This document shows positions 56,540 through 64,000 of a stretch of 64,000 nucleotides of DNA, piece by piece. Position 1 is the stretch's first letter. Every line of letters begins with the position of its first letter. Below the pieces are notes generated by a model. The model saw nothing but the letters and a program-made list of their open reading frames with translations. It made no database searches and was not told the DNA's origin. This DNA is from Bradyrhizobium sp. SRL28 (GTDB taxonomy: Bacteria > Pseudomonadota > Alphaproteobacteria > Rhizobiales > Xanthobacteraceae), in contig NZ_JAHEAG010000003.1 of NCBI RefSeq assembly GCF_018596315.1, positions 434,001 to 498,000 on the forward strand, written 5' to 3'. The translations under genes were made by a program, and so were the position numbers.

Positions 56540-56785
56540 TCAGTATCTACCGACGCGATTGACTGGCCCACCCCGATTCATGGGTGTTCCAAGGCGCACC
56601 GCCTCGCGCGCGGCGGCCCGTGCGACCGGCCTTGGCCGAAGTACGACGCCGGGCCTTACAACGCAGCCGGCGGGATAGCTGATGTACTGGCAGTACACGA
56701 CAGCACTGGCTTCCTTGGTGCCTGCGGCTACAAATCCTGAAACCAAGGCGAATGCCGCAAGAGCCGTTGCAAGTTTCGTTTTCAT
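56540..56785 (-). CDS. Small exported Arg/Pro-rich protein
   Basis: An 81-residue protein with a signal peptide (MKTKLATALAAFALVSGFVA, cleaved near AGTKEASA), two Cys (VVYCQYISYPAGCVV) and an Arg-rich C-terminus. A GGAGGAAT site precedes the ATG at 56785, so the longer upstream frame is dropped. No known domain; the paired Cys suggest a periplasmic disulphide. Confidence 0.6.
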   Translation of the reverse strand: MKTKLATALAAFALVSGFVAAGTKEASAVVYCQYISYPAGCVVRPGVVLRPRPVARAAAREAVRLGTPMNRGGPVNRVGRY

Positions 56786-56935
56786 CGTCATTCCTCCCAT
56801 TTGGCGTACTGTGGACTCAACAACGAACGAGAGCGCTTTCTGCCGTCTCCGACATTCCCGCTTGTCGGAGAAACGTTCCTCCGCGGTCCGACGATGACGC
56901 GCCAATCGTCGGACCGCGGAAAGTAGGGCGACGAG

Positions 56936-57814
56936 CTACTTCGGCTCTTTCAGCTTCTCCATGACTTCGTCCAGATTGAAGCTCGCTGCTTTCTGCCGCT
57001 GCGGGTAGTCACGGAACGATGTCAGGAACTGGCCCACGTAATCCTGTGCTGGCACGAGCAGGAACACGTGATCGAACAACCAATCGTAGTACGTATTCGA
57101 GGTGATGTCCGCCCGCTCATAAGGATCGGTACGGAGATTGAAGATCTTTGGAACGCGCAGGCTGGTAAAGGGATTGGCCCAGAGCAGCAACTGTCCGCTG
57201 GCGCGTTGCTCCATGAACACGACCTTCCAGTTGTCGTATCGCAATCCCACCAATTGCTGATCGTCGTTGACGTAAAGGAACGACTCTCGCGGGCTCTTTG
57301 CGGTCTGCCCGGTCAGGTACGGGACGAGGTTGTATCCGTCGAGGTGGACCTTGTAGGTCACGTCCCCAATTTTTTGTCCGGTGCGCAGCTTTTCGCTCAC
57401 CTGCGGTTCACCGGCAGCCGCCAGAATGGTCGGAAGCATGTCGTGGTGAGCGGTGATTTCATTCGACACCTGACCTGCCTTGATCTTGCCGGGCCATCGG
57501 AGGATCGCCGGCACCCGATAGGCTCCTTCCCAATTGGTATTCTTTTCGCTGCGGAAGGGCGTCATTCCTGCATCCGGCCAGGTGTTCATGTGCGGCCCGT
57601 TGTCGGTCGAATACATGACGAAAGTGTCCTGGGCGATGCCGAGGTCGTCCAGTGCCTTGAGCACCGTTCCCACGTTCTTGTCGTGATCGAGCATCGCGTC
57701 GTGGTAGGGGCTCTGCCAGCGGCCGGCCTGGCCGAGGCTTTCGGGCTTCGTGTCGGACGCGACCTCGATCATTGAATTGGCCCACGCCGGACCGCGACAT
57801 TTTGTTTCGTTCAA
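56936..57814 (-). pseudogene. Arylsulfatase, N-terminal half missing
   Basis: A 292-residue C-terminal part of a sulfatase: MYSTDNGPHMNTWPDAGMTP, FRSEKNTNWEGAYRVPAILR and HHDMLPTILAAAGEPQ are typical. A full enzyme has about 500 or more residues, and its catalytic CxPxR motif (converted to formylglycine) lies in the missing N-terminal part. Upstream of 57740 the sequence is unrelated and runs into the AraC gene. Hence a truncated, inactive gene or a deletion junction. Confidence 0.82.
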
Positions 57815-57899
57815 ACGCCGATCGAGTGTTTCACCCGATGGCAGGCTTGCGCTACTCTGTTACTGCAGCCTTTGGCCCAATTGTGCCGAGCCTTTCAGC

Positions 57900-58877
57900 A
57901 TGCGGTACGAGCCGTTAAGCCGATTTCCGGCGCTCCGCACACGCGACGTTGACGAACTCCGCCAACGCATGTCTGGCCTTTTTTCTGTGTGGTCGCTGGA
58001 CTTGGGACGCGGGAACCAAACGAGTTTCGAGGGATGCCTCAACCATCGGCAAATGCAGGATGTTGGCGTGACTTACGGCCGCTATGGTTCGCCCTTGGCA
58101 CTCTGCCTTTCGCACGGCGATACCTATCTCCAGGGCTTTCCCATTCGCGGTCTCGGCTCCGTTGTTAATGACGGGACTGAGGGAGAAGTATCGCCCGGCC
58201 ATGGGACCGCCTGCGGGCCGAACGCAGATATGCGGCTCAAATATTCATGCGATTTTGAACACCTGATCGTCCGAATTAGACCGCAGAAGCTGATCAAGAC
58301 GCTCAGCGCGCTCATCGATCGACCCGTCGATCCGCAGCGGATGGCGACGAACGTGAGACCCATTCCAGCAATGGCGGTTGCTCAGCGTCGCCTGGTTGAG
58401 TTTGTGGTCGGCGAATTGGATCGTGTCGATGCTCCGCTTCCCGACCTTGTATTGGCCGAGCTCGAGCAGGCCCTTGTTGTCTCTTACCTCAATTGCAATC
58501 TACACAATTACAGTCATTTGCTTGATGAGGACCCGATTCGATCGGTCGCACCTTGGCACGTGCGTCTCGCAGAAGAATACGTTGAGCAGAACTGGGACCA
58601 ACCGTTGACCATTGAAGCGTTAGCCCATGTCGCGAACGCAAGTGTCCGCAGCTTGTTCTTCACGTTCAAGAAGAGCCGCGGAGTGTCGCCGATGACCTTC
58701 GTCAGGCAGGTTCGGCTGCGGCATGCAAAGCATATGCTTGAGCATGCAACACCCGAAACGACCGTGACCTCGGTGGCCTACGATTGTGGATTTAGCAATC
58801 CCGGACACTTCGCGAAGTATTATCATGCGGCTTTCGGCGAGTATCCCTCGGCAACTTTGAAAACGGCGCTCAAATAA
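57900..58877 (+). CDS. AraC-family transcriptional regulator
   Basis: A 325-residue regulator with an N-terminal cupin-like (AraC-binding-like) domain (about 40-200) and a C-terminal HTH_18 domain (about 220-320): LTIEALAHVANASVRSLFFT and VTSVAYDCGFSNPGHFAKYY. The ATG at 57900 follows weak ribosome signals. It is divergent from the truncated sulfatase gene and may have regulated it. Confidence 0.88.
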   Translation: MRYEPLSRFPALRTRDVDELRQRMSGLFSVWSLDLGRGNQTSFEGCLNHRQMQDVGVTYGRYGSPLALCLSHGDTYLQGFPIRGLGSVVNDGTEGEVSPGHGTACGPNADMRLKYSCDFEHLIVRIRPQKLIKTLSALIDRPVDPQRMATNVRPIPAMAVAQRRLVEFVVGELDRVDAPLPDLVLAELEQALVVSYLNCNLHNYSHLLDEDPIRSVAPWHVRLAEEYVEQNWDQPLTIEALAHVANASVRSLFFTFKKSRGVSPMTFVRQVRLRHAKHMLEHATPETTVTSVAYDCGFSNPGHFAKYYHAAFGEYPSATLKTALK

Positions 58878-58943
58878 CTACCAGCCGATTCGGATCAGAG
58901 CGCTGCCGCTGACCGGGACGACACCGTGGCTGGGACTAGCGCC

Positions 58944-60176
58944 TTACCCCACCAGCCCCTGCATCGGCTTCACGGCGCTGCTGTCCGGAAACACGTTCTC
59001 CGCCAGCACCTTCTCGGCCAACCCGAACTGGTCCTTCAGCACGCCCTTCATCACCGCGCGCAGATCGGTGGTCGGGGCGAGATCGCGGCCCTGGTAGAGA
59101 TTGGCCGGCTTCAGCCCCGGCCAGTCTGCGATCACCCGGCCACCTTTCACCGCGCCGCCGGCGAGCAGCGCGATGGTGCCGGTGCCGTGATCCGTCCCCT
59201 GTGTGCCGTTGATGCGCGCGGTGCGGCCGAATTCGGTAGCGATCACGATTACCGTGTCGCGCCAGCGCGCGCCTAACCCACTTTCGAATTCCGCCAGCGC
59301 GCCATCGAGGCCGCCGAGCAATTGTGCCAGCCGCCCCACCGGCCCGCCTTCGTTCGCATGCGTGTCCCAGCCGTCGAAGGCGAGCGCGCCGATCCGCGGG
59401 CCGTCATCGGCGGCCATCAGTTTGGCGGCGCCGCGCGCCACCAGCCGCATCGCGGCCACGCCATTGGTGCCGGGCTTCGGCTTCATGTCGTCGCCTTGCG
59501 CAGCCTTGTCGAGCGCGAGGCCCTGCTTCAACGCGGCGGCAAGCGCGGGATCGCGGTGTTGATAGAGTTCCACGAGCCGCATCGCGGTATCTTCCGCGGC
59601 CTGCGGCACCGCGACCGGCGCCCAGCCGACGGTTGGCGCCGCGCCGCGCAGCACCAAAGGCGTGGTCGGGCCGACCGCGAGCGCGCTCATGACCCGCTCG
59701 CCTTTCGGCAGCCCTTCCAGCGCGCGGTTGAGCCAGCCGGACTGCACCCGCCCGGGCCCGGCAAAACCGCTTTCAAGCACATCCTGCCCGTCGAAATGCG
59801 AACGGTCGCGATACGATGTCGCCACCGCGTGAATCACGGCGGCATTCTTCTCGCGATACATCCGTGCAAATTCCGGCATCGCCGGATGCAGCGAAAAGAA
59901 ATTGTCGAGCGGCAAGGCCGCGTTCGGCCCGTTCGACGACAAGGCGATCGAACCATGCAGGCCGGCATAATCAGGATCGCCAATTGGTGCTACGGTAGCG
60001 AGCCCGTCCAGCGCGCCGCGCAGGATGACGACCACCAACCGCGGATCTCGGCCGTCGGCGGCGCGCGCGAATTTCGGCAAATAGGCCCACGCCGCAAAGG
60101 AAGCGCCGCCGAGCAACAGCGAGCGTCGCGAAACGACCGATGATCTCAGGCTTTCGCAATCCATTGTCGTTTCCAT
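58944..60176 (-). CDS. DUF1501 protein with Tat signal
   Basis: A 410-residue DUF1501 protein with a twin-arginine signal (VSRRSLLLGGASFAAWAYLP). Family motifs GDPDYAGLHGSIALS, FDGWDTHANEGG and NGTQGTDHGTG are present, part of a sulfatase/phosphatase-like fold. It is exported in folded form. The ATG at 60176 has the best spacing from GAGGAG; the first ATG (60185) overlaps the DUF1800 stop. The DUF1800-DUF1501 pairing is widespread, but the job of the pair is unknown. Confidence 0.88.
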   Translation of the reverse strand: METTMDCESLRSSVVSRRSLLLGGASFAAWAYLPKFARAADGRDPRLVVVILRGALDGLATVAPIGDPDYAGLHGSIALSSNGPNAALPLDNFFSLHPAMPEFARMYREKNAAVIHAVATSYRDRSHFDGQDVLESGFAGPGRVQSGWLNRALEGLPKGERVMSALAVGPTTPLVLRGAAPTVGWAPVAVPQAAEDTAMRLVELYQHRDPALAAALKQGLALDKAAQGDDMKPKPGTNGVAAMRLVARGAAKLMAADDGPRIGALAFDGWDTHANEGGPVGRLAQLLGGLDGALAEFESGLGARWRDTVIVIATEFGRTARINGTQGTDHGTGTIALLAGGAVKGGRVIADWPGLKPANLYQGRDLAPTTDLRAVMKGVLKDQFGLAEKVLAENVFPDSSAVKPMQGLVG

Positions 60177-60181
60177 GGATG

Positions 60182-61750
60182 TCATCTCCTCTGGAATTCC
60201 GGCGACATCAGCAACAGCGCCAGCGCCTGCTGTCGCGATTCCGCGCGCTCGATGGTCCGTCGGGTCTCTGATGATGCCGCATCCGCGGCAACGAGTTCGA
60301 GCAGATCGCGCGGATCGACGCCGTCGGCGAGCCGTGCGGCGATCTGCGCGGAAATATCGAGCCGCAGTTTGATGCCTTCCGGCGCCGCCCAGGCCGCGTT
60401 CGTATCAGGGAAACCGTTCGGCCCGGCGGGCGCCCACAGCGGCTGGCCCAGCGCATTGAGAGCGGTGAGATAGAGGCCGGGATTGTTCGGGATCTGCGCC
60501 AGCAGCCGGCCCGCCGCGACCAGAAATTCGTAAGGCGAGCGCATCTTTGAGGGCGGCGCCTTCCAGGCATCATCGGAATCCACCAGCGCCGTCGCCAGCG
60601 CCTTCAGATCGCCGTCGGTTCGCGTGAAGACATCGGCGAGCCGCGCCACCAGGGCCGGTGGCGGATCGTCGGCCACGAAGTGCTGCACGAATTTGCCGGC
60701 GATGAATTTCGCGGTCGCGGGATGGCCCGCGAGATCCGCCAGCACCGCCTCGCCCTGCATTACGTCTGACGCGTCGTAGATTTTTCCCATCACCCGCTGC
60801 GCGCCCGGCTGATGCGCATTGGCGTTGAACACGAAGGAGGCCGGCGGACCCAATTGGCCCAGCCTTCCCGCATAGGTCCAGCCCGTGATGATGTTCGCCA
60901 GCGACGTCACGTCCGCCTGCGAATAGCCGCCGCCGACGCCGAGCGTATGCAGTTCCAAAATCTCGCGGGCGAGATTTTCGTTCAGTCCCCGGTTGCGGTT
61001 TCTGCCGGCGCGCGAATCCGGGCCCAGCGATTGCTGGTTGTCGAGAAAGAACAGCATCGCAGGATGCTGCTCGACCGCCTTCAGCATGTCGCCGAAACGC
61101 CCGAGCACGTGCGGCCGGATCGCCTCGCGCTCGAACGAGCCGGCCCACATTCGCGCCGGCCCGCCCTTGTTGGCGGAGATGCAGAAATGATTGGACCAGA
61201 ACACCACCAGCCGTTCGGTGAATCCGCAATCGGCGATGACGGCGCGTTGCAACCGCGCCAGCGCCTCGGCGCGAAAGGTTTTCTGGATGACGTTGAGTGG
61301 TGCCGGTGGCGGTTTGGGCGCATTGGCCCGCATCGCCTCGGCGGACGCCATGGCCGCATCGGGATTTTCCGGCAGCTTCGCCGGCGCTTCCCTTGACGGT
61401 TCTCTGGGCGCCATGTCCATGGCGATGCTGTTGAGCGAAAGGTTCCGCCGTTGCGCTTTCGCATCCGCCGGCGGTTGACCTTCGATCGCGGGCGCCGGCG
61501 CCGCAGACTTGGCGGCTGCGTCGCGGGCCTGCTGAATCTCGAACTGATAATCAAACACTGCCTTGCCGAGCGCCGGCGTCGACTGCAGTCCCGGCACTTC
61601 GAGCAGCACGCCATTGGGACGGGCGAGTTCTTGCTTGACGAAGCCGCGCGGATCGGAGGCCGCATTGAGAATATCGCCAGAGGCCCCGCCGCGCGCGCCC
61701 AGTCCGAAGCGATTGAGCGCAACAAGCGCTGCTTGCGAATCGCGGGCCAT
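60182..61750 (-). CDS. DUF1800 protein
   Basis: A 522-residue DUF1800 protein: VALNRFGLGARGGASGDI, VFWSNHFCISANKG, NENLAREILELHTLGVGGGY and FVQHFVADDPPPALV are its hallmark blocks. No clear signal peptide. It is transcribed first and overlaps the DUF1501 gene. Members of this pair are exported together in many soil bacteria. Role unknown. Confidence 0.88.
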   Translation of the reverse strand: MARDSQAALVALNRFGLGARGGASGDILNAASDPRGFVKQELARPNGVLLEVPGLQSTPALGKAVFDYQFEIQQARDAAAKSAAPAPAIEGQPPADAKAQRRNLSLNSIAMDMAPREPSREAPAKLPENPDAAMASAEAMRANAPKPPPAPLNVIQKTFRAEALARLQRAVIADCGFTERLVVFWSNHFCISANKGGPARMWAGSFEREAIRPHVLGRFGDMLKAVEQHPAMLFFLDNQQSLGPDSRAGRNRNRGLNENLAREILELHTLGVGGGYSQADVTSLANIITGWTYAGRLGQLGPPASFVFNANAHQPGAQRVMGKIYDASDVMQGEAVLADLAGHPATAKFIAGKFVQHFVADDPPPALVARLADVFTRTDGDLKALATALVDSDDAWKAPPSKMRSPYEFLVAAGRLLAQIPNNPGLYLTALNALGQPLWAPAGPNGFPDTNAAWAAPEGIKLRLDISAQIAARLADGVDPRDLLELVAADAASSETRRTIERAESRQQALALLLMSPEFQRR

Positions 61751-61851
61751 CGGATTTCCCTTAGAATTTCCCGGGCGTATAGTAGCTGCCGAGTATAACG
61801 CGCTTCGGCATGAACCCGGGATTAATTCCGCGTCAGGATGCGGCCTTGTTA

Positions 61852-62742
61852 ATGACAAATCGTTTGGAAAATCAGCCCACGCGCCGCCTCGCCTGCATCG
61901 GTTGCGGCACCGAATTTAATTGCAGCCTGTCGGGGCCGTGCTGGTGTTCCGACGAGGCGTTCCGTCTGCCGATGCCGGCGGACGGCAGCGATTGTCTCTG
62001 CCCGGACTGCCTGCGCAAACTCGCAGAACAGCGCGCAGCCGCAGGCTGCGACGTGACCGGGAGATGGAATGTCAGCGCCGTCCTGCTCGACATGGACGGC
62101 ACGCTGCTCGACACCGAGCGCGTCTATCTCGACAGCCTGGTCGCGGCGCTGAAGATGCATGGCTACACCGACGACACCACGACGCTGTGTCAGGCGATGG
62201 TCGGCCTCCCCGGTCCGGAATGCGAGGCCATGCTGCACGCGCGTTATGGGGAGAGCTTTCCGCTTGCGGAGATAAGCCGGGCCTTCGTCAGCAATCGCGA
62301 TGAAATTCTCAGCGCAGGCCTGCCGCTGAAGAGCGGCGCGGTCGAACTGCTGGATGCGCTGCAGGCCGCCGAATGCCCGATGGCGATCGTCACCTCCTCG
62401 TCGCAGCGCACGACGGACGCGCATCTGACGCTGGCGGGAATTCGCCACCGTTTTGAAACGATCCTGACCCGCGATGACGTCGCGCGCGGAAAACCGAGCC
62501 CCGATCTCTATCTTCTGGCGGCCGCGCGGTTCGGCCTGAAGCCGGAAGTTTGCGTGGCGGTGGAGGATTCCAACCACGGCGTGGCGGCTGCGCATGCGGC
62601 GGGCGCCATCACCATCATGGTGCCTGACATGGTGACGCCGACGGAAGAGTCGCGCGCACGATGCGCTGCCGTTGTACCCGACCTCGGCGCGGTGCTCGAG
62701 GTGCTGCGAACGCGCGGGGAGTTTGACCGCCGTTCTCTCTAG
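61852..62742 (+). CDS. CWC-HAD fusion: Cys-rich domain plus HAD hydrolase
   Basis: A 296-residue protein. The N-terminal about 65 residues are a Cys-rich CWC-type domain (ACIGCGTEFNCSLSGPCWCS, then CLCPDCLRKLAEQRA), a possible zinc-binding knuckle. From about residue 80 a beta-phosphoglucomutase-like HAD hydrolase begins (VLLDMDGTLLDTERV, TSSSQRTTDAHL, GKPSPDLYLLAA, VAVEDSNHGVAAA), with all catalytic motifs intact. The ATG at 61852 covers both domains. Fusion may be natural; substrate unknown. Confidence 0.85.
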   Translation: MTNRLENQPTRRLACIGCGTEFNCSLSGPCWCSDEAFRLPMPADGSDCLCPDCLRKLAEQRAAAGCDVTGRWNVSAVLLDMDGTLLDTERVYLDSLVAALKMHGYTDDTTTLCQAMVGLPGPECEAMLHARYGESFPLAEISRAFVSNRDEILSAGLPLKSGAVELLDALQAAECPMAIVTSSSQRTTDAHLTLAGIRHRFETILTRDDVARGKPSPDLYLLAAARFGLKPEVCVAVEDSNHGVAAAHAAGAITIMVPDMVTPTEESRARCAAVVPDLGAVLEVLRTRGEFDRRSL

Positions 62743-62744
62743 CC

Positions 62745-62850
62745 GTCATTGCTTGCGACAAACGCGAAGCGTTTGCGCAAGGGAGCCGACGAAGCAATCC
62801 ATGGCTCCGCTTGTGGCGCGATGGATTGCTTCGCTTCGCTCGCAATGACG
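62745..62850. repeat. Palindromic intergenic repeat, family A copy 2
   Basis: GTCATTGCTTGCG..., then GACGAAGCAATCCAT and ATGGATTGCTTCGCTTCGCT followed by CGCAATGAC. The same core arms as at 45806-45881. It lies between convergent genes. Confidence 0.75.
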
Positions 62851-62855
62851 GCGAA

Positions 62856-63455
62856 CTATCGCGCGCGTCGCTTCCCTCGCACAGGAAGCGCCGCCTCGAT
62901 CAACGCATGCGCCGCCTCGCCCGCCGTTTCCATGTAGCTGGGATCACGGTGCAGCAGCACGACGGCGAATGAGCCGTCGAGCAGCAGCAGGATCTGGCGC
63001 GCGAGCTGCGCCGCCTGTGCGATCCCCGCCGAAGCAAAAGTCACACGCAGCCATTCCTCGAACTTCTTCTTGTGCGCGGCGCCGATTTTCATCGCGGGAT
63101 GACCGGGCATGTTGGCGAGTTCGGCCGATGTGCGCAGGAATCCGCATCCCTTCCACTTCGGATGCCGCGCCGAGCGGGCGAGGTTGCGAAAGATGCGCTC
63201 GACCTGGGCCGGCAACCCGTCGTCAGCCTCGGCGAACCATTGCCTGAACAGCGCGAGATTCGGCTGGTCGCGGGCGGCAAGATACGCGGCGACCAGATCA
63301 TCCTTGCTCTTGAAATGATAATACAGTGTTCGCTTGGTGACACCGGCCTTCGCCGCCACCGCATCGACGCTGACGCCGCGAATGCCGTCATTGTAGAACA
63401 GCGCATTCGCCGCCGAGATAATGCGTTCGCGTGTCGGGATCGCAGATCGTGCCAT
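62856..63455 (-). CDS. TetR/AcrR-family regulator
   Basis: A 199-residue TetR: HTH (about 5-55) with GVSVDAVAAKAGVTKRTLYY and HFKSKDDLVAAYLAARD, then a helical ligand domain. Two candidate ATGs (63464 and 63455) lack a good ribosome site; I used the second. The palindrome at 63465-63486 just ahead of it is a likely operator. It is divergent from the enoyl-CoA hydratase gene, which it may control. Confidence 0.88.
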   Translation of the reverse strand: MARSAIPTRERIISAANALFYNDGIRGVSVDAVAAKAGVTKRTLYYHFKSKDDLVAAYLAARDQPNLALFRQWFAEADDGLPAQVERIFRNLARSARHPKWKGCGFLRTSAELANMPGHPAMKIGAAHKKKFEEWLRVTFASAGIAQAAQLARQILLLLDGSFAVVLLHRDPSYMETAGEAAHALIEAALPVRGKRRAR

Positions 63456-63464
63456 GTCAGCCAT

Positions 63465-63486
63465 GTATACTAACCAGTGAATATAC
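63465..63486. promoter_or_regulatory. Candidate TetR operator
   Basis: GTATACTAACCAGTGAATATAC has matching ends (GTATA/TATAC) and a symmetrical ACT-AACC-AGT core; 16 of 22 positions are self-complementary. Located between the TetR gene and the hydratase gene. Confidence 0.6.
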
Positions 63487-63542
63487 ACAACGCGGACAGG
63501 CTTCTAGGGTGCGTGCAGCCACGGTCACTTGCGGAGCCATTG

Positions 63543-64000
63543 ATGTCCGACCCCATCCTGCTCGAAATCAGCGACGGCATTGCGCTGATCACGCTCAACC
63601 GCCCTGACAAGCTCAATGCGCTGAACTACGATCTGATCGACCGCCTGATGGCGGCACTGGACGCCATTGAAACCAACGCCGATGCGCGCGCGGTAATCCT
63701 GACCGGCGCGGGCGAACGCGCGTTCTCCGCGGGCGCCGATATCCACGAATTCGCAGGCAGCGTCCGTCGCGGCCGCGATACGGCCATCCGCGACTTCGTC
63801 CGGCGCGGACAGGCCATGACCGCGTGGCTCGAAGCATTCAGGAAACCGGTGATCGCTGCCGTCAACGGCCTGGCGTTCGGTGGCGGATGCGAGATCACCG
63901 AGGCCGTGCATCTGGCCATCGCCAGCGAGCGAGCGCGTTTCGCCAAACCGGAAATCAATCTCGGCATGCCGCCAACCTTCGGCGGAACGCAGCGGCTGCC
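63543..64000 (+). CDS. Enoyl-CoA hydratase/isomerase (3' partial)
   Basis: An open frame from the ATG at 63543 to the window's end (about 152 residues). Crotonase motifs are clear: ITLNRPDKLNALN, oxyanion-forming FSAGADIHEF and AFGGGCEI, and the catalytic Glu region AKPEINLGMPPTFGGTQRL. It probably hydrates enoyl-CoA in fatty or aromatic acid breakdown. A possible CGGAG ribosome site lies upstream. It faces a TetR gene. Confidence 0.93.
   Translation, partial: MSDPILLEISDGIALITLNRPDKLNALNYDLIDRLMAALDAIETNADARAVILTGAGERAFSAGADIHEFAGSVRRGRDTAIRDFVRRGQAMTAWLEAFRKPVIAAVNGLAFGGGCEITEAVHLAIASERARFAKPEINLGMPPTFGGTQRL

Overview
The window looks like the chromosome of a Bradyrhizobium-type alphaproteobacterium. 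It is GC-rich, and it carries a complete rhizobial heme-uptake locus, several Omp25/31-like outer membrane proteins, DUF992 and DUF486 proteins, a serC leader, FixK-type palindromes, and the short palindromic intergenic repeats common in that genus. No tRNA, rRNA, CRISPR array, prophage or intact insertion sequence was seen. Identifications rest on reading motifs; no database search was run.

Layout. 1-1.3 kb: end of a sugar ABC importer (two permeases). 1.5-10.4 kb: heme acquisition, with tonB-exbD-exbB-hutX-heme monooxygenase-hmuR on the minus strand, divergent from hemP-hmuT-hmuU-hmuV on the plus strand. An Irr/ICE-like palindrome lies between the two arms. 10.4-13.7 kb: an exported phytase-like esterase and a MuiA-type protein with a damaged C-terminus. 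13.8-17.5 kb: serC-sseB-serA behind a probable serC leader RNA. 17.5-21 kb: small protein, GNAT, GST and two outer membrane barrels. 21.4-29 kb: a lower meta-cleavage cluster (hydratase, decarboxylase, acetaldehyde dehydrogenase, aldolase) with a Bug binding protein, a GlcG/HbpS protein, an exported hydrolase and a divergent LysR regulator. 29-33.5 kb: MFS exporter, glmM, a frameshifted small gene and an FMN alpha-hydroxyacid oxidase. 33.6-40 kb: accessory stretch with small genes, two perfect FixK/FNR palindromes, an outer membrane protein, an AraC regulator, a NYN nuclease, a frameshifted pseudogene and a tandem DUF5666-like pair. 40-45.6 kb: aroE, GNAT, EF-G-like GTPase, and a methyltransferase-TetR operon with a perfect operator. 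45.6-50 kb: repeats, two DUF992 genes flanking a HigBA-like toxin-antitoxin module, and an aspartate aminotransferase. 50-56.5 kb: GST, sugar dehydrogenase, YefM-YoeB module with E. coli-like operator geometry, DUF486, PAS protein, GNAT and aldo/keto reductase. 56.5-64 kb: truncated sulfatase beside an AraC gene, DUF1501/DUF1800 pair, CWC-HAD fusion, TetR, and the start of an enoyl-CoA hydratase.

How parts work together. In the heme locus, HmuR imports heme on TonB/ExbBD energy, HmuTUV carries it across the inner membrane, and HutX and the monooxygenase handle it inside. The meta-cleavage block would turn oxalocrotonate or hydroxypentadienoate into pyruvate and acetyl-CoA. It has no ring-cleaving enzyme nearby but has its own uptake protein and exported hydrolase, so its substrate is the main open question here. 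Four genes look broken (a 59-codon gene at 32.1 kb, a pseudogene at 38.2-38.6 kb, the muiA tail and the sulfatase). Two of these show single-base frameshifts, so sequencing error should be considered as well as decay.
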